Assembly: GCF_022835695.1 (NCBI RefSeq)
Contig: NZ_BQUV01000001.1
Coordinates: 248,001 to 312,000, forward strand
Direction: 5' to 3'
Origin: Bradyrhizobium sp. Ce-3
GTDB taxonomy: Bacteria > Pseudomonadota > Alphaproteobacteria > Rhizobiales > Xanthobacteraceae
DNA length: 64,000 nucleotides
The notes below the pieces were generated by a model. It made no database searches. It saw nothing but the letters and a program-made list of their open reading frames with translations, and was not told where the DNA came from. The number at the start of each line of letters is the position of its first letter. Within the stretch, counting starts at the first letter, position 1. This document shows, in pieces, positions 53,359-61,283 of this stretch. The translations under genes were made by a program, and so were the position numbers.

Positions 53359-54438
53359 CTATTTGCTGTCGGGAAATTTCAGTTCATCGGCGCCGACCCC
53401 GGCGAAGTAAGGCGCCAGCATCTCCGGCGTCACGTCCTCGATTCTCGCGGGCGACCATTTCGGATTGCGGTCCTTGTCGATCACGGCGGCGCGCACGCCC
53501 TCACGGAAATCGTCGCTGGCGAACACCTCGAGCGCGGCGCGATATTCGCGCACCAGGCACTCTTCCAGCGTCTCGGTCGCCCGCGCCAGCCGCAACAGCT
53601 TCAACGTCACCACCATGCCGCGCGGCGATTTCTCACCGAGCGTCTTCAGCGTGGCCTGCGCCAGCTCCGATCCGTCGGCCTCAAGTGCGGCGACGATGTC
53701 CTCCATCCGCCCGTGCGCAAACCAGCCGTCGATCCTGGCCTGCATCGCGGCGACCGGGCCGGATTTTTCGCCGGTCGCGAAGCCCGCGATCAGCCGGTCG
53801 ATCTCGTCCGAGCTGGTGCGAGGGGCCACCTTGGTCAGCGCCTCGCGCAGCGCCGGCAGCTTTGCGCTCGGCACCACGGCGTCGGCGAATTTGGCGTAGA
53901 TCGCGTCCGGCCCATTCATCGTGGTGCCGGTGAGGCCGAAATAGGTGCCGACCTCGCCCGGCGAACGCGACAGCAGATAGGTGCCGCCGACGTCGGGGAA
54001 GAAGCCGAGCCCGACCTCGGGCATCGCGAGTTTGGTTCGCTCGGTCACGACGCGATGGCGCGCGTGCGCCGACAGGCCGACGCCGCCGCCCATCACGATG
54101 CCGTCCATGAAGGCGACGTAGGGTTTTGGAAATGTCTTGATCCGCGCGTTGAGAATGTACTCGTCGCGCCACAGGATCTTGCCGAGGTCGCCCTTGACCT
54201 TCGAGCTTTCCCACAGTGCGCGGATATCGCCGCCGGCGCATAGGCCGCGCTCGCCGGCGCCTTCCAGCACGATGACGGCGACGTCGGGATCGACTTCGAA
54301 CGCGTCGAGCGCCTTGTCGATGTCGTGAAACATCTCCAGCGTCACGGCATTGATCGCCTTCGGCCGGTTGAGCCGGATGATGCCGGCAGAGCCTTCCTTG
54401 CGCGCGATCAGGTCGCCTTCCGCGGCCACATCATTCAT
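53359..54438 (-). CDS. 3-hydroxyisobutyryl-CoA hydrolase
   Basis: The 359-residue protein is a crotonase-superfamily hydrolase rather than a hydratase, as shown by MGGGVGLSAHARHRVVTERT and AMPEVGLGFFPDVGGTYLLS, which are HIBCH signatures. A C-terminal extension of about 100 residues matches that subfamily (CLVREYRAALEVFASDDF). It hydrolyses 3-hydroxyisobutyryl-CoA, the third step of distal valine catabolism. Its ATG overlaps the stop of the isobutyryl-CoA dehydrogenase gene by four bases, so translation is coupled. The missing crotonase between them would add water to methacrylyl-CoA and must be encoded elsewhere. Confidence 0.93.
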   Translation of the reverse strand: MNDVAAEGDLIARKEGSAGIIRLNRPKAINAVTLEMFHDIDKALDAFEVDPDVAVIVLEGAGERGLCAGGDIRALWESSKVKGDLGKILWRDEYILNARIKTFPKPYVAFMDGIVMGGGVGLSAHARHRVVTERTKLAMPEVGLGFFPDVGGTYLLSRSPGEVGTYFGLTGTTMNGPDAIYAKFADAVVPSAKLPALREALTKVAPRTSSDEIDRLIAGFATGEKSGPVAAMQARIDGWFAHGRMEDIVAALEADGSELAQATLKTLGEKSPRGMVVTLKLLRLARATETLEECLVREYRAALEVFASDDFREGVRAAVIDKDRNPKWSPARIEDVTPEMLAPYFAGVGADELKFPDSK

Positions 54439-55580
54439 CGCGCGCCCTCGATCAACTTGCGCGACACGATCAGCCGCATGATTTCATTGGTGCCTTCGAG
54501 GATCTGGTGCACGCGCAGATCGCGCACGATCTTCTCGACGCCGTATTCGCTGAGATAGCCGTAACCGCCGTGCAGCTGTAGCGCCTGGTTGGCGACCTCG
54601 AAACCGACATCGGTGCCGAACCGCTTGGCCATCGCGCAGAGCATCGAGGCGTCCGGGTCCTTGCGGTCGAGCGCGGCGGCCGCGCGCCACAGGAAGGTGC
54701 GTGCGGCCTCCAGCTCGGTCGCCATGTCGGCGATCTTGAACTGCAGCGCCTGGAATTCGTCGAGGCGTTTTCCGAACGCCTTGCGGTCCTTCATGTAGGC
54801 CAGCGCCTTGTCGAGCGCCGCCTGCGCGCCGCCGAGCGAGCAGGCCGCGATGTTGAGGCGGCCGCCGTCGAGGCCGGCCATCGCGATCTTGAAACCGATG
54901 CCCTCCTCGCCGAGCCGGTTCGCGACCGGCACGCGCGCGTTCTCGAACATTACGGCGCGGGTCGGCTGCGCATTCCAGCCCATCTTGCGCTCGTTGTTGC
55001 CGAACGAGACGCCCGGCGTCTTGCCGTCGACCACAATCGTCGAGACACCGCCGGGACCATCGCCGCCGGTGCGCACCATCGCGACCAGAAGGTCGGTGCT
55101 GCCGGCGCCCGAGATGAACTGCTTCTGGCCGTTGAGGACGTAATGATCGCCGTCGCGCACCGCACGGGTCCGCAGCGCAGCGGCGTCGGAGCCGGCGCCC
55201 GGCTCGGTCAGGCAATAGCTCGCGATCAGCTCCATGGTGCAGAGCTTCGGCAGCCATTGCTGGCGCTGGGTGTCGTTGCCATAGGCATCGATCATCCAGG
55301 ACGCCATGTTGTGGATCGAGATGAAGGCCGACGTGGTCGGACAGCCCGTCGCCAGCGCCTCGAAGATCAGCGCGGCATCGAAGCGCGTCATCGCCGAGCC
55401 GCCGACATCGTCCTTGATGTAGATGCCGCCGATGCCGAGGCCGGCGGCCTCGCGCATCACGTCGACCGGAAAGTGCTTCTTCTCGTCCCATTCGAGCGCG
55501 TGCGGCGCGATCCTCGAAGCCGCAAACGCCCGCGCCATGTCGCGAATCGCGATCTGGTCCTCATTGAGAGCGAACTGCAT
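54435..55580 (-). CDS. Isobutyryl-CoA dehydrogenase-type acyl-CoA dehydrogenase
   Basis: The start is taken at ATG 55580 (MQFALNEDQIAIRDMARAFA); a GTG four codons earlier (55592) is an alternative, because the ribosome site is weak for both. The 381-residue enzyme has YCLTEPGAGSDAAALRTRAV, the FAD strand LNGQKQFISGAG and the catalytic Glu in QILEGTNEIMRLIVSRKL. Its place between mmsA and the 3-hydroxyisobutyryl-CoA hydrolase gene indicates isobutyryl-CoA as substrate. It transfers electrons to ETF. It follows mmsA after about 20 bases. Confidence 0.93.
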   Translation of the reverse strand: MQFALNEDQIAIRDMARAFAASRIAPHALEWDEKKHFPVDVMREAAGLGIGGIYIKDDVGGSAMTRFDAALIFEALATGCPTTSAFISIHNMASWMIDAYGNDTQRQQWLPKLCTMELIASYCLTEPGAGSDAAALRTRAVRDGDHYVLNGQKQFISGAGSTDLLVAMVRTGGDGPGGVSTIVVDGKTPGVSFGNNERKMGWNAQPTRAVMFENARVPVANRLGEEGIGFKIAMAGLDGGRLNIAACSLGGAQAALDKALAYMKDRKAFGKRLDEFQALQFKIADMATELEAARTFLWRAAAALDRKDPDASMLCAMAKRFGTDVGFEVANQALQLHGGYGYLSEYGVEKIVRDLRVHQILEGTNEIMRLIVSRKLIEGAR

Positions 55581-55601
55581 CTCGCCGCCCACGATGAAGG
55601 C

Positions 55602-57098
55602 TTACTTCATCGTCGGGATCGAGAACTCCGCGCCGTCCTTGACGCCGGACGGCCAGCGCGAGGTCACGGTCTTGGTCTTGGTGTAGAAGCGCACCGAGTC
55701 CGGGCCGTGCTGGTTGAGATCGCCGAAGCCGGACTTCTTCCAGCCGCCGAAGGTGTAATAGGCGATCGGCACCGGGATCGGCACGTTGACGCCGACCATG
55801 CCGACATTGACCTTGGCCGCGAAGTCGCGCGCCGCGTCGCCGTCGCGGGTGAAGATCGCAACGCCGTTGCCGTAGTCGTGGTCGGACGGCAGCGCCAGCG
55901 CCTCATGATAGTCCTTGGCGCGCACCACCGAGAGCACCGGGCCAAAAATCTCTTCCTTGTAGATCCGCATGTCCTTGGTGACATTGTCGAACAGCGAACC
56001 GCCGAGATAGAAGCCGTTCTCGTAGCCCTGCATCTTGAAGCCGCGGCCGTCGACCGCGAGCGTGGCGCCTTCCTTGACGCCGATGTCGATGTAGCTCTTG
56101 ACCTTCTCGACCGCCTCGCGGGTCACCAGCGGGCCGTAATCGGCCGACGGATCGACCGAGGTGCCGATCTTGAGCGATTCGACACGCGGGATCAGCTTGT
56201 CCATCAGCCGGTCGGCGGTAGTCTTGCCGACGGGCACTGCGACCGAGACTGCCATGCAGCGCTCGCCGGCCGAGCCGTAGCCGGCGCCGATCAGCGCGTC
56301 GACCGCCTGGTCCATGTCGGCGTCCGGCATGATGATGGCGTGGTTCTTGGCACCGCCGAAGCACTGGCAACGCTTGCCGGTCTGCGCGGCGCGTTCGTAA
56401 ATGTATTGTGCAATGGGCGTCGAGCCGACGAAACCGATCGCCTTGACGTCGGGATCATCGAGGATGGCGTCGACCGCCTCCTTGTCGCCGTTGACGACGT
56501 TGAGGATGCCGGGCGGCAGGCCCGCTTCGATCATCAGCTCGGCAAGCTTCATCGGCACGCCGGGATCACGCTCCGACGGCTTCAGGATGAAGGCGTTGCC
56601 GCAGGCGATCGCGGGCGCGAACTTCCACATCGGGATCATCGCCGGGAAGTTGAACGGCGTGATGCCGGCGACCACGCCGAGCGGCTGGCGCATCGAGTAG
56701 ATGTCGATGCCGGGGCCGGCGCCCTCGGTGTATTCACCCTTCATCAGATGCGGGATGCCGCAAGCGAACTCGGCGACTTCGAGGCCGCGCTGGATGTCGC
56801 CCTTGGCGTCGGGAACGGTCTTGCCGTGTTCGCGCGCCAAAAGCTCGGCGAGCTTGTCGTAGTCGCGCTGCACCAGCTCGACGAATTTCATCATGACGCG
56901 GGCGCGGCGCTGCGGGTTGGTGGCGGCCCACTCGGGCTGCGCCGCCCTGGCGTTCTCGACTGCAGCGCGGACCTCGGCCTTGGAGGCCAGCGCCACCTTG
57001 GCCTGGACGTCGCCGGTCATCGGCTCGAATACGTCAGCCGTACGGCCCGAGGTACCCTTGACCTCCTTGCCACCGATGAAATGTCCGATCGAGCGCAT
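55602..57098 (-). CDS. mmsA: Methylmalonate-semialdehyde dehydrogenase (CoA-acylating)
   Basis: The 498-residue protein begins MRSIGHFIGGKEVKGTSGRT and has the aldehyde dehydrogenase fold: GITPFNFPAMIPMWKFAPAI, AFILKPSERDPGVPM and the catalytic Cys in YGSAGERCMAVSVAVPVG. CoA-acylating members lack the general-base Glu of other ALDHs, as here (FGGAKNHAIIMPD). It converts methylmalonate semialdehyde to propionyl-CoA, CO2 and NADH, ending valine catabolism. It is first of the operon, divergent from the LysR gene, as in known mmsR/mmsA pairs. Confidence 0.95.
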   Translation of the reverse strand: MRSIGHFIGGKEVKGTSGRTADVFEPMTGDVQAKVALASKAEVRAAVENARAAQPEWAATNPQRRARVMMKFVELVQRDYDKLAELLAREHGKTVPDAKGDIQRGLEVAEFACGIPHLMKGEYTEGAGPGIDIYSMRQPLGVVAGITPFNFPAMIPMWKFAPAIACGNAFILKPSERDPGVPMKLAELMIEAGLPPGILNVVNGDKEAVDAILDDPDVKAIGFVGSTPIAQYIYERAAQTGKRCQCFGGAKNHAIIMPDADMDQAVDALIGAGYGSAGERCMAVSVAVPVGKTTADRLMDKLIPRVESLKIGTSVDPSADYGPLVTREAVEKVKSYIDIGVKEGATLAVDGRGFKMQGYENGFYLGGSLFDNVTKDMRIYKEEIFGPVLSVVRAKDYHEALALPSDHDYGNGVAIFTRDGDAARDFAAKVNVGMVGVNVPIPVPIAYYTFGGWKKSGFGDLNQHGPDSVRFYTKTKTVTSRWPSGVKDGAEFSIPTMK

Positions 57099-57218
57099 GA
57101 ATATCCTCCCTTGGAGACGTGAACCGCCGCGGCCGGCGGCGAGATCGCTTTACAAACCCTATTGACCCTGCATTTTATAGGATTCAAGTCCGATAAATTG
57201 CACCATAGATGTGCGGAA
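57099..57218. promoter_or_regulatory. Divergent promoter region of mmsA and its LysR regulator
   Basis: This 120-base AT-rich gap separates mmsA from the LysR gene. CCTAT at 57158 and ATAGG at 57177 form an inverted pair with a 14-base spacer (CCTAT...ATAGG), a plausible LysR box. An AGGAG-like site precedes the mmsA ATG. No hairpin or T-run is seen. The boundaries are only the gap itself. Confidence 0.4.
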
Positions 57219-58136
57219 ATGCTGGATCAAGGCGGCGGCGCAATCGACTGGGACGACTTCCGCTTCGTGCTGGCGATCGTGCGCGGCGGGTCGGTTTCGG
57301 CTGCCGCCAAGCAGCTCGGGGTCGATCATGCCACAGTGATCCGCCGTGTCGACCGGCTGGAGCGCCACCTCTCCGCAAAACTGTTTGATCGGCGCAAGAC
57401 CGGCTACCTGCTCACCGAGGCTGGCCAGCGCGTCGCCGACAGCGCGGAGGCGATGGAATCCACCATCGTCGCCAACCAGGAGGCGGTCGGCGGCTCGCGC
57501 GCCCATCTCACCGGCACGGTGCGGATCGGCGCGCCCGATGGCTTCGGCAGCCACTTTTTGGCGTCGCGGCTGGTCAAGTTCACCGAGCGGTATCCCGATC
57601 TCGATCTGCAGCTCGTCGCTACCGCGCGGCTGTTCTCGCTCTCCAAGCGCGAGGCCGACATCGCAATCAGCCTGACCATGCCGAAGGAAGGCCGCATCGT
57701 CGGCCGCAAGCTGCTCGACTACGCGCTTGGGCTTTATGCCGCACCCGGCTATCTCGCACAGGCGCCGAAGATCGCCGCACGCGCCGACCTGCCGCAGCAC
57801 CGCTTCGTCGGCTACATCGAGGAATTGCTGTTCACCCCGGAACTGGACTATCTGCCGCAGGTCTCGCCGAAGATCTCGGCCAAATTCCGCAGCGCCAATC
57901 TGATCGCGCAGCTCAACGCCACCATCGCCGGCTTCGGCATCGCCGTGCTGCCGCACTTCATGGCGACCGCCCACCCCGAATTGCAGCCGGTGCTGCCGGA
58001 CGAGGTGCGGATCTCGCGCACCTTCTGGCTGCTGATGCACGCCGACAGCAAGGACCTCGCCCGCATCCGCGCGGTGGCGGACTATATCTACGAAACGGTG
58101 GAAACCGAGCGCGCGCTGTTCGGCGGGGCGACCTGA
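57219..58136 (+). CDS. LysR-family regulator of the valine operon
   Basis: The start is taken at ATG 57219 (MLDQGGGAIDWDDFRFVLAI); the frame is open further upstream to 57162. The 305-residue protein has an HTH with GGSVSAAAKQLGVDHATVIR and RRVDRLERHLSAKLFDRRKTG, and a C-terminal two-lobe ligand domain. Divergence from mmsA, 120 bases apart, argues that it controls the valine operon, as MmsR does in Pseudomonas, though MmsR itself is an AraC-family protein. The inducer is perhaps 3-hydroxyisobutyrate, which is inference. Confidence 0.9.
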   Translation: MLDQGGGAIDWDDFRFVLAIVRGGSVSAAAKQLGVDHATVIRRVDRLERHLSAKLFDRRKTGYLLTEAGQRVADSAEAMESTIVANQEAVGGSRAHLTGTVRIGAPDGFGSHFLASRLVKFTERYPDLDLQLVATARLFSLSKREADIAISLTMPKEGRIVGRKLLDYALGLYAAPGYLAQAPKIAARADLPQHRFVGYIEELLFTPELDYLPQVSPKISAKFRSANLIAQLNATIAGFGIAVLPHFMATAHPELQPVLPDEVRISRTFWLLMHADSKDLARIRAVADYIYETVETERALFGGAT

Positions 58137-58251
58137 CCAGCGCTGGCCCTCGAGCTCAGAGTGAGAAGTGCCTTTTTCAGAAATGCCTTGGCGGCCTGGC
58201 GCTTCATCCTTAAACCGTATTCTGGACCGATCCTGAGTAGGGAGTAACATT

Positions 58252-58764
58252 GTGCCCAACCCGGAAAGTCTTCCAATCGATCAGATTTACGTGCCCGTTA
58301 AGAAGCGGAAAACCCTCAGGCCTGAGCTCGTTCAGGAAATCGCGGCGAGTATTCTGGAAGTCGGGCAACAAGTCCCCATTCTGGTTCGGCCTGATGAGGG
58401 CCGCCTCGTTTTGCTCGAGGGGTTACATCGGCTCGAGGCCTGCAAGGCGCTGGGCGAGACAACCATCATCGGAGTCTGGGGTTCAGCAGAGACTGCTCAC
58501 CACAAGACGCTGTTGTCCGACGGAGCCGAGACAGAGGCAGAGCGGGACAAAATGGCGCGCTTGAAGAAGCTGCGCCTCGAAAGAGAAGCTGCCGAGAGAT
58601 CGTCCGCTTCCGCAGACGCGATCGTGGAAACTGAATCAGCCAAGCTTCGGTCGGCTCGTTCCGGAACCAGTATCAGACGAGGGTCGTCGGGCGATCCACC
58701 ATCAAAAACCAGGACGCTGTCGGAATGGCTCACGCAACAAAAGCGCGATGGTGGTCGGTATTGA
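58252..58764 (+). CDS. Stand-alone ParB-like nuclease-fold protein
   Basis: The start is GTG 58252, with GGGAG seven bases upstream. The 170-residue protein has the N-terminal ParB/sulfiredoxin fold: LPIDQIYVPVKKRKTLRPEL, an ILEVGQQVPILVRPDEGRLV strand and the active-site-like LLEGLHRLEACKALGE. This motif hydrolyses CTP in ParB proteins. The C-terminal half is charged, low-complexity and contains a Ser/Arg-rich stretch. No ParA, HTH or parS-like palindrome is near. Codon use is less GC-biased than in its neighbours, which hints at recent acquisition. It is probably not chromosome partitioning; a nuclease or sensor role is possible. Confidence 0.75.
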   Translation: MPNPESLPIDQIYVPVKKRKTLRPELVQEIAASILEVGQQVPILVRPDEGRLVLLEGLHRLEACKALGETTIIGVWGSAETAHHKTLLSDGAETEAERDKMARLKKLRLEREAAERSSASADAIVETESAKLRSARSGTSIRRGSSGDPPSKTRTLSEWLTQQKRDGGRY

Positions 58765-58823
58765 TTGCCGCCTCGGCCATCAAGGTTGGAGGGAGCATGC
58801 GCACCATCGCGAGCAGAATGCGA

Positions 58824-58859
58824 ATGATGGGCCGGCGTGAGCGCCTTTGCCCACCCTAC
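58824..58859. repeat. Possible degenerate copy of repeat family F
   Basis: GATGGGCCGGCGTGAGCGCC and TTTGCCCACCCTAC resemble the ends of the element at 47124-47207. The fragment lies in the 106-base gap before the convergent TetR gene. It is too short to be sure. Confidence 0.35.
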
Positions 58860-58870
58860 GGCCTCTCGGC

Positions 58871-59482
58871 CTAATTCACCTTCTTCTTCGCCGGGGCCTT
58901 CGCCGCGGCGGCCCGCCCCATTACCGCCTCGCGGCCGGCAGACAGGATTTCGTCGGACATTTCGCCGTTGCCCGCGATCCGCGACATCACGATGGTGCCC
59001 AACATGGTCGCGAGCGTTGCCATCGCCTGCTTGCGCGCCGTCTTGCGCGGCACGTCCTGGATCTGGTCGGTGATCATGTCGATCATCTGCTCGAGCTTGA
59101 GCGCAAAGGCCTTGCGGGTCTTCGGGCTTTCGCGGGCGATCTCGGCGCCGAGCGCCGGGACCGCGCAGCCCTGGCCGGGGTCGTCGCGATGCACCGCCGA
59201 CAGGTAGCCATCGACGATGGTTGCCAGCCGCTTCTCCGGCGGCACCTCCGCCGTAACCTTGCGCCAGCGCTCGTTGGCGCGGTCCATGGCGTAGTTGAAG
59301 GCCTCGATCACCAGCGCCTCGCGCGAGTCGAAATGCGCGTAAAAGCCGCCATGGGTCAGGCCGGCATCCTTCATCAGGTCGGCGACGCCGATGCCGTGGG
59401 CGCCCTTCTCGCGCAGCCGCGTCGCGGCCTTCTTGACGATCCGCGCGTGGGTCTCCTGCTTGTGTTCTTTCGAATAGCGCAT
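58871..59482 (-). CDS. TetR-family transcriptional regulator
   Basis: The 203-residue protein begins MRYSKEHKQETHARIVKKAA, with HTH HGIGVADLMKDAGLTHGGFY and AHFDSREALVIEAFNYAMD. The C-terminal domain has the pattern of the TetR_C_13 group (GCAVPALGAEIARESPKTRK). The tail is Ala/Lys-rich. It lies 60 bases downstream of the thioesterase gene on the same strand. The gap contains CTA-N9-TAG with an AT-rich core, which may be an autoregulatory site. It probably represses the thioesterase and the divergent enoyl-CoA hydratase through the strong palindrome at 60112. Confidence 0.92.
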   Translation of the reverse strand: MRYSKEHKQETHARIVKKAATRLREKGAHGIGVADLMKDAGLTHGGFYAHFDSREALVIEAFNYAMDRANERWRKVTAEVPPEKRLATIVDGYLSAVHRDDPGQGCAVPALGAEIARESPKTRKAFALKLEQMIDMITDQIQDVPRKTARKQAMATLATMLGTIVMSRIAGNGEMSDEILSAGREAVMGRAAAAKAPAKKKVN

Positions 59483-59542
59483 GCCGCTCTCATGGAATGT
59501 TTCTAATCATATAATAGCAGATTTGCCGGCCCGATGCTGCAG

Positions 59543-60094
59543 TTATTTCGTCTTATTCAATGTCTGGGGTTCCCCGCCCAGCATGGAAAATGTCGCGGTC
59601 GCGTGCACCGCAAGATTGCCCTTGCCGTCGCGAACCAAGCCCTCGGTGTAGCTGGTCTGCCGGCCGAGCTTGATCACCTTGCCCTCGGCCGAGACGGTTC
59701 CGGACCGCGCCGAGAGCGGCCGCAGATAGGTCAGCTTGAGGTCCAGCGTCACCGAGGTCTGCCCGGCCGGCAGCAGGGTCGAGATCGCGCAGCCCATCGC
59801 GGTATCGAGCAGCGCCGCGGCGGTGGCGCCATGCAGCAGGCCGATGGTGTTCTCCAGGCTCTCATGCGGCTCGAGTTCCATCACGATGCGCCCCTCCTCG
59901 ACCACGGCCATGCGGAAGCCGATCAGCTTTGCCATCGGCGGCGGTGGCAAATGGCCGTCACGGATCGCACGCATCGCCGCGATGCCGGACATCGGCAGCG
60001 CCGCCTTCGCCACCGGCCCGGGCGCCTGCCATTCCACCACGCGCGTGCGCGTCAGATCGGGCGAATGCAGGTCGGTGATCTCGGCGGCGGTCAT
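59543..60094 (-). CDS. PaaI-family hotdog thioesterase
   Basis: The 183-residue protein begins MTAAEITDLHSPDLTRTRVV and has one hotdog domain: PMAKLIGFRMAVVEEGRIVM, then NTIGLLHGATAAALLDTAMG with the catalytic Asp region, and LTYLRPLSARSGTVSAEGKV. PaaI-type enzymes hydrolyse (hydroxy)phenylacetyl- or acyl-CoA. A 35-residue N-terminal extension precedes the domain. It lies between the TetR gene and a divergent enoyl-CoA hydratase, so acyl-CoA turnover is likely. The exact acyl group is unknown. Confidence 0.9.
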   Translation of the reverse strand: MTAAEITDLHSPDLTRTRVVEWQAPGPVAKAALPMSGIAAMRAIRDGHLPPPPMAKLIGFRMAVVEEGRIVMELEPHESLENTIGLLHGATAAALLDTAMGCAISTLLPAGQTSVTLDLKLTYLRPLSARSGTVSAEGKVIKLGRQTSYTEGLVRDGKGNLAVHATATFSMLGGEPQTLNKTK

Positions 60095-60111
60095 GACGGC
60101 TCCATTTATAT

Positions 60112-60133
60112 GATCTATATAATTCTATAGATC
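60112..60133. promoter_or_regulatory. Candidate TetR operator with overlapping divergent promoters
   Basis: A perfect 22-base inverted repeat has 8-base arms GATCTATA and TATAGATC with a 6-base spacer. A perfect TATAAT -10 box (60118-60123) lies inside it on the plus strand, and on the minus strand an AT-rich TATAAA-like box overlaps the region just upstream of the thioesterase. It sits between the divergent thioesterase and hydratase genes, typical for a TetR site. Confidence 0.65.
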
Positions 60134-60226
60134 CGCGACCCGCCGCGCAACCGCCGGACCGTGCCTTGACAGAGACGTGCTTTGTCCGGGACATGGCGCC
60201 ATCACTTCCTGCGCCGGGACCAAACC

Positions 60227-60997
60227 ATGGACATGCTCAATCCGCACTGCGGCATCGACCGCGACGACAGGGGCGTCGCCCGCCTCACGATCTGCAACGC
60301 CGGCAAGCTCAACATCGTCAGCTCGGCCGTGACCAATGGCGTGCGTGAGGGCTTTGAGCACCTGGCGTCCGACCGCACCATCCGCGCGGTGATCCTCGCC
60401 GGCGAAAGCGAGCGCAGCATGATCGGCGGCGCCGACATCAAGGAGATGGCGACGCTCGACCAGAAATCGGCCGAGGCGTTCATCAGCCGGCTGCGCGATC
60501 TCTGCGAGGCCGTGCGCAAATTCCCGGCGCCTGTCATCGCCCGCCTGCCCGGCTGGTGCCTCGGCGGCGGCCTCGAGGTCGCGGCCGCCTGCGACGTCCG
60601 GGTCGCCGCGCATGACGCCATGTTCGGCATGCCCGAGGTGCGCGTCGGCATCCCCTCGGTGATTCACGCCGCGCTGTTGCCGCGCATGATCGGCTGGGGC
60701 CGCGCCCGCTGGCTGATGATGACCGCGGAGAACATCGACGCCCAAACCGCGCTCGCCTGGGGCCTGGTCGACACCGTGGCAGAGCCCGGCGGCCTCGACG
60801 CGGCGGTCGAGCACACCGTCAAGGCGTTCCTGGAATGCGGCCCGGAGGCGCTGCGCATTCAGAAGGATTTGCTGCGGCAATGGGAAGAGCTGCCGCTGAC
60901 CGAGTCGGTCAACCTCAGCGTCGGCGTGTTCGGCAAATCGTTCCAGACCGGCGAGCCGCAGCGGCTGCTGCAGGGTTTTCTGGATCGCAAGCGGTAA
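60227..60997 (+). CDS. Enoyl-CoA hydratase
   Basis: The start is ATG 60227 (MDMLNPHCGIDRDDRGVARL); an ATG two codons later is also possible. The 256-residue protein has crotonase motifs: oxyanion hole MIGGADIKEMATLDQ, GWCLGGGLEVAAACDVRVA, and the catalytic Glu of the PEV motif in MFGMPEVRVGIPS. The helix RMIGWGRARWLMMTAENIDA follows. It hydrates trans-2-enoyl-CoA in beta-oxidation. It lies divergent from the thioesterase and TetR genes, with the palindrome at 60112 between, so it is probably under TetR control. Confidence 0.93.
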   Translation: MDMLNPHCGIDRDDRGVARLTICNAGKLNIVSSAVTNGVREGFEHLASDRTIRAVILAGESERSMIGGADIKEMATLDQKSAEAFISRLRDLCEAVRKFPAPVIARLPGWCLGGGLEVAAACDVRVAAHDAMFGMPEVRVGIPSVIHAALLPRMIGWGRARWLMMTAENIDAQTALAWGLVDTVAEPGGLDAAVEHTVKAFLECGPEALRIQKDLLRQWEELPLTESVNLSVGVFGKSFQTGEPQRLLQGFLDRKR

Positions 60998-61010
60998 GCG
61001 CATGAGATCT

Positions 61011-61097
61011 GTAGCCCGGATGGAGCGTAGCGAAATCCGGGGCCGCGTCATCAGCGGATCGAATTCCCCGGATTGCGCTGCGCTTCATCCGGGCTAC
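61011..61097. repeat. Palindromic repeat family E, copy 2
   Basis: The 87-base element starts GTAGCCCGGATGGAGCGTAG and ends GCTTCATCCGGGCTAC. It fills part of the 286-base gap between the hydratase and molybdoenzyme genes. A TTGACA at 61104-61109 follows and may be a -35 box of the latter. Confidence 0.9.
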
Positions 61098-61283
61098 GTA
61101 TTTGACAGACTGTTGACCGCGAGCCGCAGCAGATTAGTCTAACCTCAATCGCAAGACGGGTGTTCCAGATCGAGAACGTCGATCAGAACACTCTGCTCGC
61201 GCGGGTTGCCGCATACGGCCAACAAGACAATCACTTTCGGGACAGACGCACGAGGTCAGAACTCAAGAGCTGCGGGAGGACAT

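Noticed and set aside
55143-57122. Plus-strand open frame of 659 codons over mmsA and the dehydrogenase
   Set aside because: Antisense of two certain genes; Asp/Arg/His-rich composition typical of shadow frames.
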